A DNA stretch of 64,000 bases. It comes from Sphingomonas flavalba. Its GTDB lineage: Bacteria > Pseudomonadota > Alphaproteobacteria > Sphingomonadales > Sphingomonadaceae. Made by a program: the position numbers and the translations under genes. The notes under the pieces are model-generated. The model ran no database searches and was not told where the DNA came from. It saw only the letters and a program-made list of their open reading frames with translations. This document shows, in pieces, positions 17,274-27,608 of this stretch. Numbering within the stretch: position 1 is the first letter of the stretch; each line of letters begins with the position of its first letter. Where the stretch lies: positions 277,022-341,021 of the forward strand of contig NZ_SPHY01000003.1 in NCBI RefSeq assembly GCF_004796535.1, written 5' to 3'.

Positions 17274-19808
17274 TCAGAAGCCGACGACGAGCGTACCGAT
17301 GAAGGTGCGCGGCGCGCCGATCTGGGCGTTGGTGATCTTGCCGTTGTCCATCGTGCCGTCGAAGCCGCCGACATAGAGCTTGTCGAACAGGTTGGTCACG
17401 TTGAACTGCAGGTAGGTGGTGTCGTTCAGCCCGAGGAAGCCGAGCGGCAGCCGGGCGTCGATGTCGACCAGCGTATAGGCCGGGGCGGTCGCGCCGTAGA
17501 CCTCAGTACGGACGCCGCCGATCGTCTGGTAGACCGGGGTGTTCTGGTCGTTCACCCAGCGCCGGCCGGTGCGCTTCGCCTGCACGCCCAGCTCCAGCGG
17601 GCCGAGCGACCCCTGGATCCGCCCGCCGAACGTGTATTCGGGCGCGCCGCTCTCGCGCTTGCCGCCGGTCGGCAGGTAAGTCTTTACCCCGCCGACCTCG
17701 CCGACCAGCACGTCGTCCTTGATCTTCGACTTCAGGTAGGAGCCGAAGACATAGACGGTCAGGTCGCGCACCGGGCTGTAGGCGATGCTGCCGTCGACGC
17801 CGTATTTGTCGACGGTGCCGAGGTTGCGGTACAGTGTGCGGTCGGTTTCGGGGTCGTAGGCGGCGGCCAGCCGGTTCTGGTACTTGGTGTACCAGCCGCT
17901 CAGTTGCGCCTGAACCCGGCCGGAACGGTAGCGGACGCCAAGGTCGAAATTGTCCGTCGATTCCGGCACCGGCCGGGCCGACGGCGTGTTCGCCGGGAAG
18001 AAGAACGCGTTGTACAGGTTATCGGTGCCCGGAACCTGCAGGCCTTTCGAGTAATTGCCGAACAGCGAAACCTGGCTGCTGATGTTGTAGGTCAGCCCGA
18101 CGTTCGGCAGCGGCTTGTCATATTTCAGCACCCGCTGCTGCGGCCCCTGGAAATTGGGGTTGGCCGCTGCATAGGCGGCCGCGTCGGCGGCGTTGTCGCC
18201 GAAGCAGTCGACGAAACCGGTATCGCTGGTCGTCGAGCAGAAATTGTTCAGGTCCCGCTTGAAGAACGGCATGCGCAGGCCGGCCGTGACGATCAGCCCG
18301 CCATCGAAGAAGCGGCCGCGATATTCGCCCGACACCTGGTTCAGGATCGCGTAGGATAGCCGGTCGCGCTTCTGCAGGACATGGCCGTTCAGGTCGGCGA
18401 TCGGATCGTCGACCGGGAATACGCTGACCGGTTTGCCGTCCCGCTGGAGATAGCCGACCTGGCCGGTCTGGCGATGGCGGGCGCGGTCATAGGAATAGGC
18501 AAGCCGGACGCTGTGTGCGTCGCTGATATCGTAGCGCAGCGAGGCGATCACGCCATAGCGCTTGGTCCGCGTCTGGCTGGGGGCGAGCAGCGATACCTGG
18601 TCGAGCAGGTCGCCGTCGCCGTTCAGGTCGATGCCGGCATAGGGCTTGCCGCCGATATAGCCGAACAGCCCGTTCGGGCCGGTGACCGGGTTGCGGCTGT
18701 TGAAGGTCGGCGAGCCCGGCTCGTTGATATAGGCATATTCGAATCCGGTGACGGTGCCGCCGCCGTTCGCCTTGACCGACTGGTAGCTTGGGTCGACGGT
18801 CAGCACCAGGCCGTCGGCCAGGGTGAAGCGCGACGAGATGCGGATGTTGCCGGTGTCCGACGGGTTGAAGCGGTTGTCGAACACGGTGCCGCAGCTGTTC
18901 GGCGTGTCGGCGACGCCGGGTTGCGCGACGTCGACCTGGCACGGCGTGATCTCATAGAAGCGCTCGTCCTTGGTGACGGGGAAGCGGTTGCTGCTGTTCG
19001 GGCCGACGACGCGGTCGGCGTCGAGCCGCAGCGGCACCGAGCCGAAGAAATTGTTGCGGTTGACGTTCCAGTGGCCGGCGATCGACACGAAGTCGCCGTT
19101 GGAGCCGATCGGCTGGTACAGGCGGCCGTTGAACTGCTTCTTGTTGATCCGGCCGCTGCCGTACACGGTATCGTTGGTCGCGCTGCTCGCCGAGAAGAAG
19201 GCGCGGGTACCCCACGGCGTGAACGTGCCGGTGTCGACCATGCCGAAGATACGGAAGAAGCTGAAATCGCCGGCGGAGCCGACGAGCTTCACGCCGAAAT
19301 CCTCCGACGGCAGCCGGGTGCGGTAGTTGACCGTCGAGCCGGAAGCGGCGGCGGTCGGGCTGTCGACGTCGGTCGAGCCGAGGTTGACGTTGACCTGCTC
19401 GATCAGCTCCGGATCGAGCTGCTGGTTCGAATAGAGCGCGTAGTTGCCCGAGTCGTTCAGCGGGATGCCGTCGAAGGTCTGGCTGATGCGGCTGTTGTCG
19501 AAGCCGCGGATGAACATCTTGCCACCGGCCGAGCCGAACGGATCGTTGTTCTGGAAGCTGACGCCGGGCAGCTGGTTGATGATGTCGTTGACCGTCTGGC
19601 CAGGCACCTGCCGCTGGATGAATTCCTGGGTCAGGACCGCCTTGGCCTTGGAGGTGTCCGGCACGACGACGCCGCCGACATCCCGGCTGGTGATCGCGGT
19701 AACGACGATCTCGTTGTCGAAATCGACCGATCCGGTCGACTGGGCGCCGGCGGCAGCCGGCATCGTCAGGGCGGCCAACGCCACCCCGCAAAGGTAGTAC
19801 ATCTTCAT
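17274..19808 (-). CDS. TonB-dependent outer-membrane receptor
   Basis: An 844-residue receptor. A signal peptide covers about residues 1-22 (ending AGAQS). The plug domain follows (EIVVTAI, TVNDIINQLPGVSFQNNDPF, MFIRGFDNSRISQTFDGIPLNDSG), then a 22-strand-type barrel ending in an aromatic C terminus (TFIGTLVVGF). No STN or carboxypeptidase-like extension is present. The substrate is unknown: siderophore, metal complex or organic molecule are all possible. The ATG at 19808 is chosen for its AAGGGGAT ribosome site and signal peptide. The gene stands alone downstream of lepA with no energising or inner-membrane partner nearby. Confidence 0.93.
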   Translation of the reverse strand: MKMYYLCGVALAALTMPAAAGAQSTGSVDFDNEIVVTAITSRDVGGVVVPDTSKAKAVLTQEFIQRQVPGQTVNDIINQLPGVSFQNNDPFGSAGGKMFIRGFDNSRISQTFDGIPLNDSGNYALYSNQQLDPELIEQVNVNLGSTDVDSPTAAASGSTVNYRTRLPSEDFGVKLVGSAGDFSFFRIFGMVDTGTFTPWGTRAFFSASSATNDTVYGSGRINKKQFNGRLYQPIGSNGDFVSIAGHWNVNRNNFFGSVPLRLDADRVVGPNSSNRFPVTKDERFYEITPCQVDVAQPGVADTPNSCGTVFDNRFNPSDTGNIRISSRFTLADGLVLTVDPSYQSVKANGGGTVTGFEYAYINEPGSPTFNSRNPVTGPNGLFGYIGGKPYAGIDLNGDGDLLDQVSLLAPSQTRTKRYGVIASLRYDISDAHSVRLAYSYDRARHRQTGQVGYLQRDGKPVSVFPVDDPIADLNGHVLQKRDRLSYAILNQVSGEYRGRFFDGGLIVTAGLRMPFFKRDLNNFCSTTSDTGFVDCFGDNAADAAAYAAANPNFQGPQQRVLKYDKPLPNVGLTYNISSQVSLFGNYSKGLQVPGTDNLYNAFFFPANTPSARPVPESTDNFDLGVRYRSGRVQAQLSGWYTKYQNRLAAAYDPETDRTLYRNLGTVDKYGVDGSIAYSPVRDLTVYVFGSYLKSKIKDDVLVGEVGGVKTYLPTGGKRESGAPEYTFGGRIQGSLGPLELGVQAKRTGRRWVNDQNTPVYQTIGGVRTEVYGATAPAYTLVDIDARLPLGFLGLNDTTYLQFNVTNLFDKLYVGGFDGTMDNGKITNAQIGAPRTFIGTLVVGF

Positions 19809-19926
19809 CTTGCTATCCCCTTGGGCTCGTACGGCCCGTCTACGCTGCGGATCGCTGCGGCGGGCCTTCATTGGTCGCGGTATATTGCCGCAGTGTGACA
19901 GAGTTTAGGGGATATTTATACCGCTG

Positions 19927-19947
19927 AAAAAACGCCGTTTATGCGTT
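19927..19947 (-). terminator. Weak hairpin with T run after lepA
   Basis: Read on the minus strand, AACGC and GCGTT arms enclose a 7-base loop and are followed by TTTT, about 30 bases after the lepA stop. The short stem makes it a weak candidate. Confidence 0.4.
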
Positions 19948-19975
19948 GCAGAAATGCATCACATGCTGCACCTGC

Positions 19976-21799
19976 TCAGCCCTCGTCACCCATGCGAAGG
20001 GCCGCAATGAACGCTTCCTGGGGGATCGAAACGGATCCGTACTCGCGCATCCGCTTCTTGCCTTCCTTCTGCTTGTCCAACAATTTCCGCTTGCGGCTGG
20101 CGTCGCCGCCATAGCATTTCGCGGTGACGTCCTTGCGCAGCGCGGCGATCGTTTCGCGGGCGATCACCTTGCCGCCGATCGCCGCCTGAATCGGGATCTT
20201 GAACAGATGGCGGGGGATCAGGTCCTTCAGCCGCTCGCACATATGGCGGCCCCGCGCCTCGGCGGCGGCGCGGTGGACGATCATGCTGAGCGCATCGACC
20301 GGCTCGCCGTTGACCAGGATGCTCATCTTGACCAGATCGCCGGCGCGGTGCCCGATCTGGTGATAGTCGAAGCTGGCATAGCCGCGGCTGATCGATTTCA
20401 GCCGGTCGTAGAAATCGAACACCACCTCGTTCAGCGGCAATTCGTAGGTCATCTGGGCGCGACCGCCGACATAGGTCAGGTTCTTCTGGATGCCGCGCCG
20501 GTCCTGGCACAGCTTCAGTATCCCGCCCAGATATTCGTCGGGCACGTAGATCGTCGCCTCGATCCATGGCTCCTCGATCAGCTCGATCCGGTTGGGATCG
20601 GGCATGTCGGCGGGGTTGTGCAGCTCGATCTCGCCGCCGCCGTGGGTCAGGCCGATCTTGTAGACCACCGACGGCGCGGTGGTGATCAGGTCGAGGTCGT
20701 ATTCGCGGGTCAGCCGTTCCTGGATGATCTCCAGGTGGAGCAGCCCCAGGAAGCCGCAGCGGAAGCCGAAGCCGAGCGCCGCCGAGGTTTCCATCTCGAA
20801 CGAGAAGCTGGCGTCGTTCAGCCTGAGCTTGGAGATCGATTCGCGCAGCTTGTCGAAATCATTGGCGTCGACCGGGAACAGCCCGCAGAACACCACCGGC
20901 TGCACTTCCTTGAACCCCGGCAGCGGCTGGGCGGCGGGGCGCTTGACGTCGGTGATCGTGTCGCCGACCGCAGTCTGGCTGACTTCCTTGATCTGGGCGG
21001 TGATGAAGCCGATCTCGCCCGGCCCCAACTCGGTCAGCTGCTCGATCTTCGGGCGGAAGCAGCCGACCCGGTCGACCAGATGCTGGGTGCCGGCGTTCAT
21101 GAACCTGATCGCCTGGCCCTTGCGGATCGTGCCGTCGACGACGCGGACGAGGATGACGACGCCCAGATAGGGGTCGTACCAGCTGTCGACCAGCATCGCC
21201 TTCAGCGGCGCGTCGGCGTCGCCCTTGGGCGGCGGGATGCGGGCGACGATCGCGTCGAGAATCTCGTCGATGCCGATGCCGGTCTTGGCGCTGGCCAGCA
21301 CCGCGTCCGACGCGTCGAGGCCGATCACCTCCTCAATCTCCGCGCGGACCTTTTCCGGCTCGGCGGCCGGCAGGTCGATCTTGTTGATCACCGGCACGAT
21401 TTCATGGTCGTGCTCGATCGACTGGTAGACATTGGCCAGCGTCTGCGCTTCCACCCCCTGCGCTGCGTCGACGACGAGCAACGCGCCTTCGCAGGCGGCC
21501 AGGCTGCGCGACACTTCATAGGCGAAGTCGACATGGCCCGGCGTGTCCATCAGGTTCAGGACATAGGTTTCGCCGTCCTTGCCCTTCCAGTCGAGGCGCA
21601 CGGTCTGCGCCTTGATGGTGATGCCGCGTTCCTTCTCGATGTCCATGTTGTCGAGCACCTGGGCGCTCATCTCGCGCTCCGTCAGACCGCCGGTGCGCTG
21701 GATCAGCCGGTCGGCAAGCGTCGACTTGCCGTGATCGATATGGGCGATGATGCTGAAATTGCGGATTTTGTCGAGCGGAGCGGCCACGGTTCGCGTCAT
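19976..21799 (-). CDS. lepA: Translation elongation factor 4 (back-translocating GTPase)
   Basis: A 607-residue translational GTPase that acts on the ribosome. Domain order is G domain (P loop AHIDHGKST at residues 19-27, DTPGH, NKIDL), domain II, two EF-G-like domains, and the LepA-specific C-terminal domain ending in [23 protein letters not shown], which distinguishes it from EF-G and BipA. The ATG at 21799 has GGAAG just upstream and gives the expected N terminus. The frame stays open much further upstream, but that sequence is not LepA-like. Confidence 0.98.
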   Translation of the reverse strand: MTRTVAAPLDKIRNFSIIAHIDHGKSTLADRLIQRTGGLTEREMSAQVLDNMDIEKERGITIKAQTVRLDWKGKDGETYVLNLMDTPGHVDFAYEVSRSLAACEGALLVVDAAQGVEAQTLANVYQSIEHDHEIVPVINKIDLPAAEPEKVRAEIEEVIGLDASDAVLASAKTGIGIDEILDAIVARIPPPKGDADAPLKAMLVDSWYDPYLGVVILVRVVDGTIRKGQAIRFMNAGTQHLVDRVGCFRPKIEQLTELGPGEIGFITAQIKEVSQTAVGDTITDVKRPAAQPLPGFKEVQPVVFCGLFPVDANDFDKLRESISKLRLNDASFSFEMETSAALGFGFRCGFLGLLHLEIIQERLTREYDLDLITTAPSVVYKIGLTHGGGEIELHNPADMPDPNRIELIEEPWIEATIYVPDEYLGGILKLCQDRRGIQKNLTYVGGRAQMTYELPLNEVVFDFYDRLKSISRGYASFDYHQIGHRAGDLVKMSILVNGEPVDALSMIVHRAAAEARGRHMCERLKDLIPRHLFKIPIQAAIGGKVIARETIAALRKDVTAKCYGGDASRKRKLLDKQKEGKKRMREYGSVSIPQEAFIAALRMGDEG

Positions 21800-21889
21800 T
21801 CTTCCAGAGAAAGGAGCGCCGCCGATAGCACCGGCGCCGGCGCTTGCCAAAAGGAGAGGTGAATCGTCGGGGCGCCCGCCAGCAAATAC

Positions 21890-21918
21890 TTGATCGGCCC
21901 CCGCGGTTAACCGATAAT
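21890..21918 (+). promoter_or_regulatory. Candidate promoter of the CsgG-like gene
   Basis: TTGATC (21890-21895) and GATAAT (21913-21918) are separated by exactly 17 bases. They match the sigma-70 consensus at four and five of six positions. A start site near 21925 would give an 85-base leader. Confidence 0.55.
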
Positions 21919-22010
21919 ATAGTTCGGATCGCATAAGGCCGCGTGCCGCGCCACGGAAAAAAGACGGGCGTGTTTCATTTTTACTGCCACCGCCTTTTGG
22001 GGGAAAAATC

Positions 22011-22778
22011 GTGCGCAAGATTATCACCGCCGTCGCCGCTGCCTCGCTCGTCGCCACCGCGGCGCCGGCATTGGCGCAGAACAAGGGTTCGTCCGGCCGC
22101 CAGGCACAGACCAAGGGCACCCAGGAAATCCCGGTCTGCACCAAGCGGCTGGGCACCATCGCGATCGTCGAGCCCGACAACCAATGGTGGCGCGAGCTGA
22201 GCCTCGGCAGCCCGGAAGCGATCATCAAGGTCTTCGTCCAGAAGTCCGGGTGCTTCGGCCTGGTCAATCGCGGCCGCAGCATGGCCAGCCGCAACATGGA
22301 ACGCGCCATGGCCGATTCGGGTGAGCTGCAGGCCGGCTCCAACCTCGGCAAGGGCCAGGTGAAGGCGGCGGATTACTTCCTCCAGCCCGACATCGTCAGT
22401 TCGAACAACAATTCCGGTGGCAACGCGCTGGGCGGCGTGCTCGGCGGCTTCCTCGGCCGGTCGACGATCGGCGCAATCGCCGGCGGTATCTCGATCAAGA
22501 AGAAGGAAGCCAACGTCACCCTGTCGGTGGTCAACGCCCGCACGACGGAGGAAGAGGCGCTGGTCGAGGGCTATGCCCGCAAGTCTGACCTGAGCTTCGG
22601 CGCCGGCGGCGGTGCCGGCTGGATGAGCGGCCTCGCCGCGGCCGGCGGCGGCGGCTACCAGAACACCGAGATCGGCCAGGTCATCGTCCTCGCCTACCTC
22701 GACGCCTACACCAAGCTGGTCACCCAGCTCGGCGGCCTGCCGGAGAACGCGGCGGACGCGGCACCGCTCGCGCGCTGA
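22011..22778 (+). CDS. CsgG/HfaB-family exported protein
   Basis: A 255-residue protein with a signal peptide ([23 protein letters not shown], cleavage near residue 23). The mature region resembles the CsgG/HfaB family: [18 protein letters not shown], a lipid-facing [21 protein letters not shown], a glycine-rich [10 protein letters not shown] and a late [15 protein letters not shown] stretch. Family members form oligomeric outer-membrane pores for curli or holdfast export. Unlike CsgG there is no lipobox Cys at the cleavage site, and no curli or holdfast genes lie nearby. The start is GTG behind a GGGGGA site. Confidence 0.75.
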   Translation: MRKIITAVAAASLVATAAPALAQNKGSSGRQAQTKGTQEIPVCTKRLGTIAIVEPDNQWWRELSLGSPEAIIKVFVQKSGCFGLVNRGRSMASRNMERAMADSGELQAGSNLGKGQVKAADYFLQPDIVSSNNNSGGNALGGVLGGFLGRSTIGAIAGGISIKKKEANVTLSVVNARTTEEEALVEGYARKSDLSFGAGGGAGWMSGLAAAGGGGYQNTEIGQVIVLAYLDAYTKLVTQLGGLPENAADAAPLAR

Positions 22779-22898
22779 CCGTACGAACAATCAGGCGCGG
22801 CGCCTTCGCTTGCCGGCGAGGGCGCCGCGCTTTTGCTTGCGCTTGCCCCGTCCCACGCTAGCATCCCGCACGACAACATGGCGGGAGGACGGTCTGAC

Positions 22899-24200
22899 AT
22901 GCGGCATGTCGCGGTGATCGGTTCTGGGCCGGCGGGCTATTACACCGCCGAGGCGTGCCTCAAGACCTTCGGCGACGCGGTCCGCGTCGATGTCATCGAC
23001 CGGCTGCCGGTGCCCTACGGGCTGATCCGGTTCGGCGTCGCCCCCGACCACCAGTCGATCAAGGCGGTCGCCAAGCGCTACGAACAGGTCGCGCTGACCG
23101 ACAATGTCCGCTTCGTCGGCAACATCACCATCGGCGAGGACGTGACCGTCGCCGAACTGCAGCAGCTTTACGACGCGGTGGTGCTGGCGACCGGCGCGCC
23201 GCACGACCGGCCGCTCGAGATACCGGGCGCCGACATGCCCGGGGTGATCGGCTCCGCCGCCTTCGTCGGCTGGTATAACGGCCACCCCGATTTCGCCGAC
23301 CTTGCCCCGCCGCTCGCCGGCCCCGGCGTCGCCGTCATCGGCAACGGCAACGTCGCGCTCGACGTCGCCCGCATCCTGGCCAAGACCCCGGCGGAATTCG
23401 CCGGTTCCGACATCGTCGCCCACGCGCTGGCGGCACTGGAGCAGGCGCGCGTGCGCGACATCCACATCCTCGGCCGGCGCGGCCCCCACCAGATCGCGAT
23501 GACGCCGAAGGAACTGGGCGAGCTGGGCAAGCTGGAGCGCGCGCAGCCGGTGGTCGACCCGGCCGATTTCCCGCCCGAGGGCGACGACGCGCTGCTCGAG
23601 CCGGGGATGCGCAAGGCGGTCACCCACCTGCGCGATTTCGCCGCCACCCCGCACAGGGGCAAGCCGATCGCGATCGATTTCGATTTCTTCGCGATGCCGG
23701 TGGCGATCGAGGGCGACGGCCGGGCCGAGCGGGTGATCGTCGAACGGACGCGGCTGACCGAGGACCTGCGCTCGGTCGGCACCGGCGAGACCTATATGGT
23801 GGAGGCATCGCTGGTCGTCACCTGCATCGGCTACCGCACCCCGCCGATCGCCGGCGTGCCCTACGAGCATGGCCGCGGCCGCTTCGCCAACACCGACGGG
23901 CGGATCCTGCCCGGCCTTTATTGCGTCGGCTGGGCACGGCGCGGCCCGACCGGCACGATCGGCACCAACCGGCCGGACGGCTACGCGGTGGTCGAGCTGA
24001 TCGCCGCCGACACCGGCGCGGCCAGCGGCAAGACCGGGCGCCCCGGCCTCGATACCCTGCTCGCCGAGCGGGCGGCCGACGTCGTGACCTTCCGCGACTG
24101 GCAGAAGATCGAGGCGGCGGAAGTCGCGCGCGCGCGCGCCGGCGCCCCGCGCGAGAAATTCACCGGCATTGCCGAAATGATCGCGGCGCGGAGCGATTAG
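22899..24200 (+). CDS. Ferredoxin-NADP+ reductase, adrenodoxin-reductase type
   Basis: A 433-residue flavoprotein of the FprA/adrenodoxin reductase family, which moves electrons between NADPH and ferredoxins. The FAD motif GSGPAGYYTAE lies at residues 8-18, the NADP-binding GNGNVALDVARIL near 147, and the C-terminal FAD-contact signature GWARRGPTGTIGTNRPDGYA near 345. The ATG at 22899 follows GGGAGG. It could serve the CYP153 at 10.6 kb, but distance makes this speculative. A hairpin repeat begins inside its stop codon. Confidence 0.9.
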   Translation: MRHVAVIGSGPAGYYTAEACLKTFGDAVRVDVIDRLPVPYGLIRFGVAPDHQSIKAVAKRYEQVALTDNVRFVGNITIGEDVTVAELQQLYDAVVLATGAPHDRPLEIPGADMPGVIGSAAFVGWYNGHPDFADLAPPLAGPGVAVIGNGNVALDVARILAKTPAEFAGSDIVAHALAALEQARVRDIHILGRRGPHQIAMTPKELGELGKLERAQPVVDPADFPPEGDDALLEPGMRKAVTHLRDFAATPHRGKPIAIDFDFFAMPVAIEGDGRAERVIVERTRLTEDLRSVGTGETYMVEASLVVTCIGYRTPPIAGVPYEHGRGRFANTDGRILPGLYCVGWARRGPTGTIGTNRPDGYAVVELIAADTGAASGKTGRPGLDTLLAERAADVVTFRDWQKIEAAEVARARAGAPREKFTGIAEMIAARSD

Positions 24201-24254
24201 AGTTTGTCCGCTTGAAGCGGAATCGGCACCAGCCGCCTAAAGCGGACAGGCTCT
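24199..24254. repeat. Stop-codon-linked hairpin repeat, best copy
   Basis: Arms 24199-24213 and 24240-24254 pair at 13 of 15 positions around the core GTCCGCTT/AAGCGGAC. The first AG completes the TAG stop of the reductase gene. Related elements occur at 6064-6114 and from 63915. Confidence 0.65.
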
Positions 24255-24289
24255 AAGGCGCGGGCGATTCCGCCATCGCATTCCACCGC

Positions 24290-24318
24290 TTGTCACCACG
24301 GCCCGCCGCCCCTATAGG
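24290..24318 (+). promoter_or_regulatory. Promoter of tRNA-Pro
   Basis: TTGTCA (24290-24295) and TATAGG (24313-24318) with a 17-base spacer lie about 42 bases before the tRNA. They match the sigma-70 consensus at five and four of six positions. Confidence 0.65.
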
Positions 24319-24359
24319 CACCCTCCTTGCCTCCGCGCGCCACCGGCGCCCGGTCCGGT

Positions 24360-24436
24360 CGGGGAGTAGCTCAGCCTGGTAGAGCACTGTCTTCGGGAGG
24401 CAGGGGCCGGAGGTTCGAATCCTCTCTCCCCGACCA
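24360..24436 (+). tRNA. tRNA-Pro (anticodon CGG)
   Basis: A complete 77-base cloverleaf. The acceptor arms are CGGGGAG and CTCCCCG, and the D stem is GCTC/GAGC. The anticodon stem CTGTC/GGCAG closes the loop TTCGGGA with anticodon CGG, and the T arm contains TTCGAAT. CCA is encoded at 24434-24436. It reads proline CCG codons, heavily used in GC-rich genomes. Confidence 0.95.
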
Positions 24437-24473
24437 ATTTACGGCCACCGCCGAAACGGAATCGGCCCCCCGA

Positions 24474-26792
24474 TCAGAACGCGGTTGAGAAGCGCAGGGC
24501 GCCGCCGCGGTCGTCGGGCATCGCGGCGATGTTACCCGGATCCTGACGCCAGAACAGGTTGGCATCGACGCGGCCGCCGAGCAGTGGCAGGCCGTAGCTC
24601 GCCTCCGTCGTGATCTCACGTCCCTTGGGCGCCAGGTTCAGCCGGGCGGGGGCGAAAGCGGTGACGCCGCTCGCATAGCTGTAGCCGACCGGCAGGCTGA
24701 GCGCGAAGCCGCCGGAGCGGACGCGCAGCGGCTGCGCAACGCGCAGGGCGAAACGGTCGCCCGGCGCGAACAGGCCGGGGCCGCTGACGTCGACGGCATA
24801 GGCATCGGTGCGAATCAGGGTCGCGCCGGGGGCGGCGCCGCCGGCGCCGACGCGGGTCCAGCCCTGCCGGGTGGCGGCGGCGATGGTCCAGCCGCCGCCG
24901 AGCGCATAGCGCAGAGTCAGGTCGGCGAACCAGCTACGGCCCTGCCCGTTGCCGAACGCCGGGCCGAAGCTGGCGCCGAGCACGGTGCGGCTCTCGACCA
25001 TGTGCGCCAGCGCCGCGGTTACGCCCAGCGGCCCGAACGCGCGGTCGGCGCCAAGCGTCACCGTCGCGAACGGATAAGCCTGATACTGGCCGCGCCCCGG
25101 CGCCACCGCCCGTTCCCGCCAGACCAGCGCGTCGCCTTGCTCCGCCGTCATCCACAGCGTCGTCGCCCCGAGCAATCGGCGCAGCGCGAAGGCGCCGCCG
25201 GCCGCACGTTGGAAACCGGCCTGGTCGCGGGTCGCCGACGCGACGAGGAAGGCCGGCTCGCTGCGCCCGGCAAGGCGGGCGGCCAGCGCCCCGCCGCTCT
25301 GCGCGATGCCGACGGCAACATCGAGCGAGCGGCCGAGCCGCCCGGCTGCCCAGCCGGCGGTGGCGCGGGCGCGATCGGCATCCTCGACGGACAGGCGCAG
25401 CGGCGCGACCGCCGGCATGCCAGCCCGGCCGGGCAGAACGGACAGGGCGATCACGGTGCCGCCGTTACTGGTCGCGGCCAGGCTGCGCTGATGGCCGGCC
25501 AGCGCCGCACCGAAGCCCATGCTGGGCGGCGCGCTACGGATCGCCCCGCCGATATCGGCGGCATAGGCGCGGGCATAACCGTCGAGAACCACCGCCTCCA
25601 TCGCTCCGCTGGCCGTGGTGGCGGCATCGCCCATCGCCGGCGACAGCGTGCTGACCGCGGTCAGCGACACCGGCGCCAGCGAGCCGGCGAGGCGCATCCC
25701 CCCCTGAGGCGCGAACGCGTTGCCGATGTTGAGCAGGCCGCGCCCATAGATCGGGTCGGTCCCCGGCGCACCGGCATCGGTTGCCGACTGGAGCAGCAAT
25801 TCGACCAGTTGCGCACCGGTCAGATTGGGAAAGGCCTGGGCAAGCAGGGCGACAGCGCCGGCGACGTGCGGCGCCGCCAGCGAGGTGCCGTCCCACAGAT
25901 AGGCGGTGCCGCTGTTGTCGATCGCCCGCACGCCGACGCCAAGCGCGGCGATGTAATGATCGGCGTCGACACCGGCGCGGTTGCTGAAACCGGCGATCGT
26001 CCCGCCCGAATCGGTGGCGCCGACGACGATGACCATGCCGCGCGCGACCGGGTCGGAGGCTATGCGGGCGAGCACGTCGGGATCGGCGGCCGAATCGTTG
26101 CCGGCCGAAATGACGATGACGACGCCGGCTGCGGTCGCCCGGTCGACGGCTGCGCGCAGCGTGCTGTCCGGCCCGCCGCCGCCCAGCGATATGTTGACCA
26201 CCCGCGCCTTCTGCGCGACCGCCAGGTCCAGCCCGCGCGCGATCGCCCGATCGGGGAAGGTGCAGCCGGATTCGCCGTCGGCGCCGGGGGTGGCGCAGCT
26301 TCCCGGCGAATCGGCCCGCAACACCAGCAGCGTCGCGTCGAAGGCGACGCCGTGGGTGCCCTGGCCGTTGCGCGCGCCGAGCAGCACGCTGGCGACGGCG
26401 GTGCCGTGGCCGTCCTCGTCCTCCAGCCCGCGCGACGCGGCGACATCGGCTGAGGCGGCGCTGATCCGCCCGGCGAATTCGGCGTTGCCGGTCGCGACGC
26501 CGCTGTCGATCACCCCCGCGAGCACGCCGAGCCCGGTCGCCCCCGCCGCATAAGCGGGCAGGGCGTTGGCGAGGGCGACGCCCGACGAACGGCGATATTC
26601 GGCGGTGTCGAAGCTGCTCGGCGGCGTCGGAGTCGGGGAAGGCGTGGGTGTGGGTGCCGGGGCGGGCGTCGGGCTGGGTGTGGGCGCAACCGGCGGCGCA
26701 GGGGTTGGCGACGGGCCGCCGCCGCCACCGCAGGCGCCCAGCGCGAACAGCGGCAGCAGCAGGACGGTGCGGTACGAAACGGTGCGCGGCAT
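24474..26792 (-). CDS. Subtilisin-like (S8) autotransporter with lipobox
   Basis: A 772-residue secreted protease. The N-terminal signal ends in a lipobox-like LGAC at residues 18-21, followed by poly-Gly and a Pro/Thr-rich tether (about residues 27-58). The S8 domain has the full triad: Asp96 (GVIDSG), His129 (DGHGTAV) and Ser in DGTSLAAPHVAG near residue 305. The last 280 or so residues form an autotransporter barrel ending in Phe. A lipobox together with an autotransporter barrel suggests surface tethering, which is inference. The ATG at 26792 has AAGGGAAG upstream. It is convergent with tRNA-Pro. Confidence 0.9.
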   Translation of the reverse strand: MPRTVSYRTVLLLPLFALGACGGGGGPSPTPAPPVAPTPSPTPAPAPTPTPSPTPTPPSSFDTAEYRRSSGVALANALPAYAAGATGLGVLAGVIDSGVATGNAEFAGRISAASADVAASRGLEDEDGHGTAVASVLLGARNGQGTHGVAFDATLLVLRADSPGSCATPGADGESGCTFPDRAIARGLDLAVAQKARVVNISLGGGGPDSTLRAAVDRATAAGVVIVISAGNDSAADPDVLARIASDPVARGMVIVVGATDSGGTIAGFSNRAGVDADHYIAALGVGVRAIDNSGTAYLWDGTSLAAPHVAGAVALLAQAFPNLTGAQLVELLLQSATDAGAPGTDPIYGRGLLNIGNAFAPQGGMRLAGSLAPVSLTAVSTLSPAMGDAATTASGAMEAVVLDGYARAYAADIGGAIRSAPPSMGFGAALAGHQRSLAATSNGGTVIALSVLPGRAGMPAVAPLRLSVEDADRARATAGWAAGRLGRSLDVAVGIAQSGGALAARLAGRSEPAFLVASATRDQAGFQRAAGGAFALRRLLGATTLWMTAEQGDALVWRERAVAPGRGQYQAYPFATVTLGADRAFGPLGVTAALAHMVESRTVLGASFGPAFGNGQGRSWFADLTLRYALGGGWTIAAATRQGWTRVGAGGAAPGATLIRTDAYAVDVSGPGLFAPGDRFALRVAQPLRVRSGGFALSLPVGYSYASGVTAFAPARLNLAPKGREITTEASYGLPLLGGRVDANLFWRQDPGNIAAMPDDRGGALRFSTAF

Positions 26793-26933
26793 GATCTTCC
26801 CTTGTCGGTCGCGAATCATCTAGCAGCCGACGCCTGCTTTTTCCTTTAAACCGCGTTCGTTATCGATCCGCCCGTGTCCGGCCGGAACCGCCGTGTTGCC
26901 GGGCGCCCCCGCCCCGGCTAAGCCCGCGCGGCC

Positions 26934-27608
26934 ATGCTTCGCCGCCTCGCCCATGTCCGCAACTGGGTCTTCGACCTGGACAACACGCTCTACCCGGCGG
27001 CGAGCGACCTGTTCGGGCGGATCGACGTCAGGATGGGCGCCTATATCCAGCGCCTGCTCGACGTCGACGCCGGCGAGGCGCGGCGCATCCAGAAACGCTA
27101 TTTCGTCGATCACGGCACCACGCTCAGCGGGCTGATGGCGACGCATGGCATCGACCCGCATGATTTCCTCGATTTCGTCCACGATATCGACATGGACGCG
27201 CTGGCGGAGGACCGGCGGCTGGCGCGGCTGCTCGCGCGGCTGCCGGGGCGCAAGCTGGTGTTCACCAACGGCGACACCGCCTATGCGCGGCGGGTGCTGG
27301 ACCGGCTCGGCCTGGGCGACAGTTTCGAGGCGATCCACGACATCCACGCCGCCGCCTATGTGCCGAAACCCGATCCGCGCGCCTATGCCGGCATGGTCGC
27401 GGCGTTCGGTATCGACCCGGCCGAATCGCTGTTCGCCGAGGACATGGCCCGCAACCTGCGGCCGGCCAAGGCGCTGGGCATGGCGACGCTGTGGATCAAC
27501 AACGGATCGGAGATGGGCGCACGCGATGCCGCCCCCGACTATATCGATTTCGAGACCGACGACGTCGGTTCCTGGCTGGAACGGCTTTTGGAGAATGAGC
27601 ATGACTGA
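26934..27608 (+). CDS. HAD-family pyrimidine 5'-nucleotidase-like phosphatase
   Basis: A 224-residue HAD hydrolase. Motif [12 protein letters not shown] supplies the nucleophile and acid Asp residues, motif II is VFTNGD, the conserved Lys lies in [10 protein letters not shown], and motif IV is FAEDMARNL. The sequence matches the SDT1-like pyrimidine nucleotidase subgroup, which dephosphorylates UMP/CMP-type nucleotides; the substrate is assigned by family. Its last 8 bases overlap the start of dapD, so the two are probably co-translated. Confidence 0.85.
   Translation: MLRRLAHVRNWVFDLDNTLYPAASDLFGRIDVRMGAYIQRLLDVDAGEARRIQKRYFVDHGTTLSGLMATHGIDPHDFLDFVHDIDMDALAEDRRLARLLARLPGRKLVFTNGDTAYARRVLDRLGLGDSFEAIHDIHAAAYVPKPDPRAYAGMVAAFGIDPAESLFAEDMARNLRPAKALGMATLWINNGSEMGARDAAPDYIDFETDDVGSWLERLLENEHD

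Noticed and set aside
19946..21862. 638-codon frame antisense to lepA
   Set aside because: It lies opposite lepA and has no ribosome site or domain pattern.
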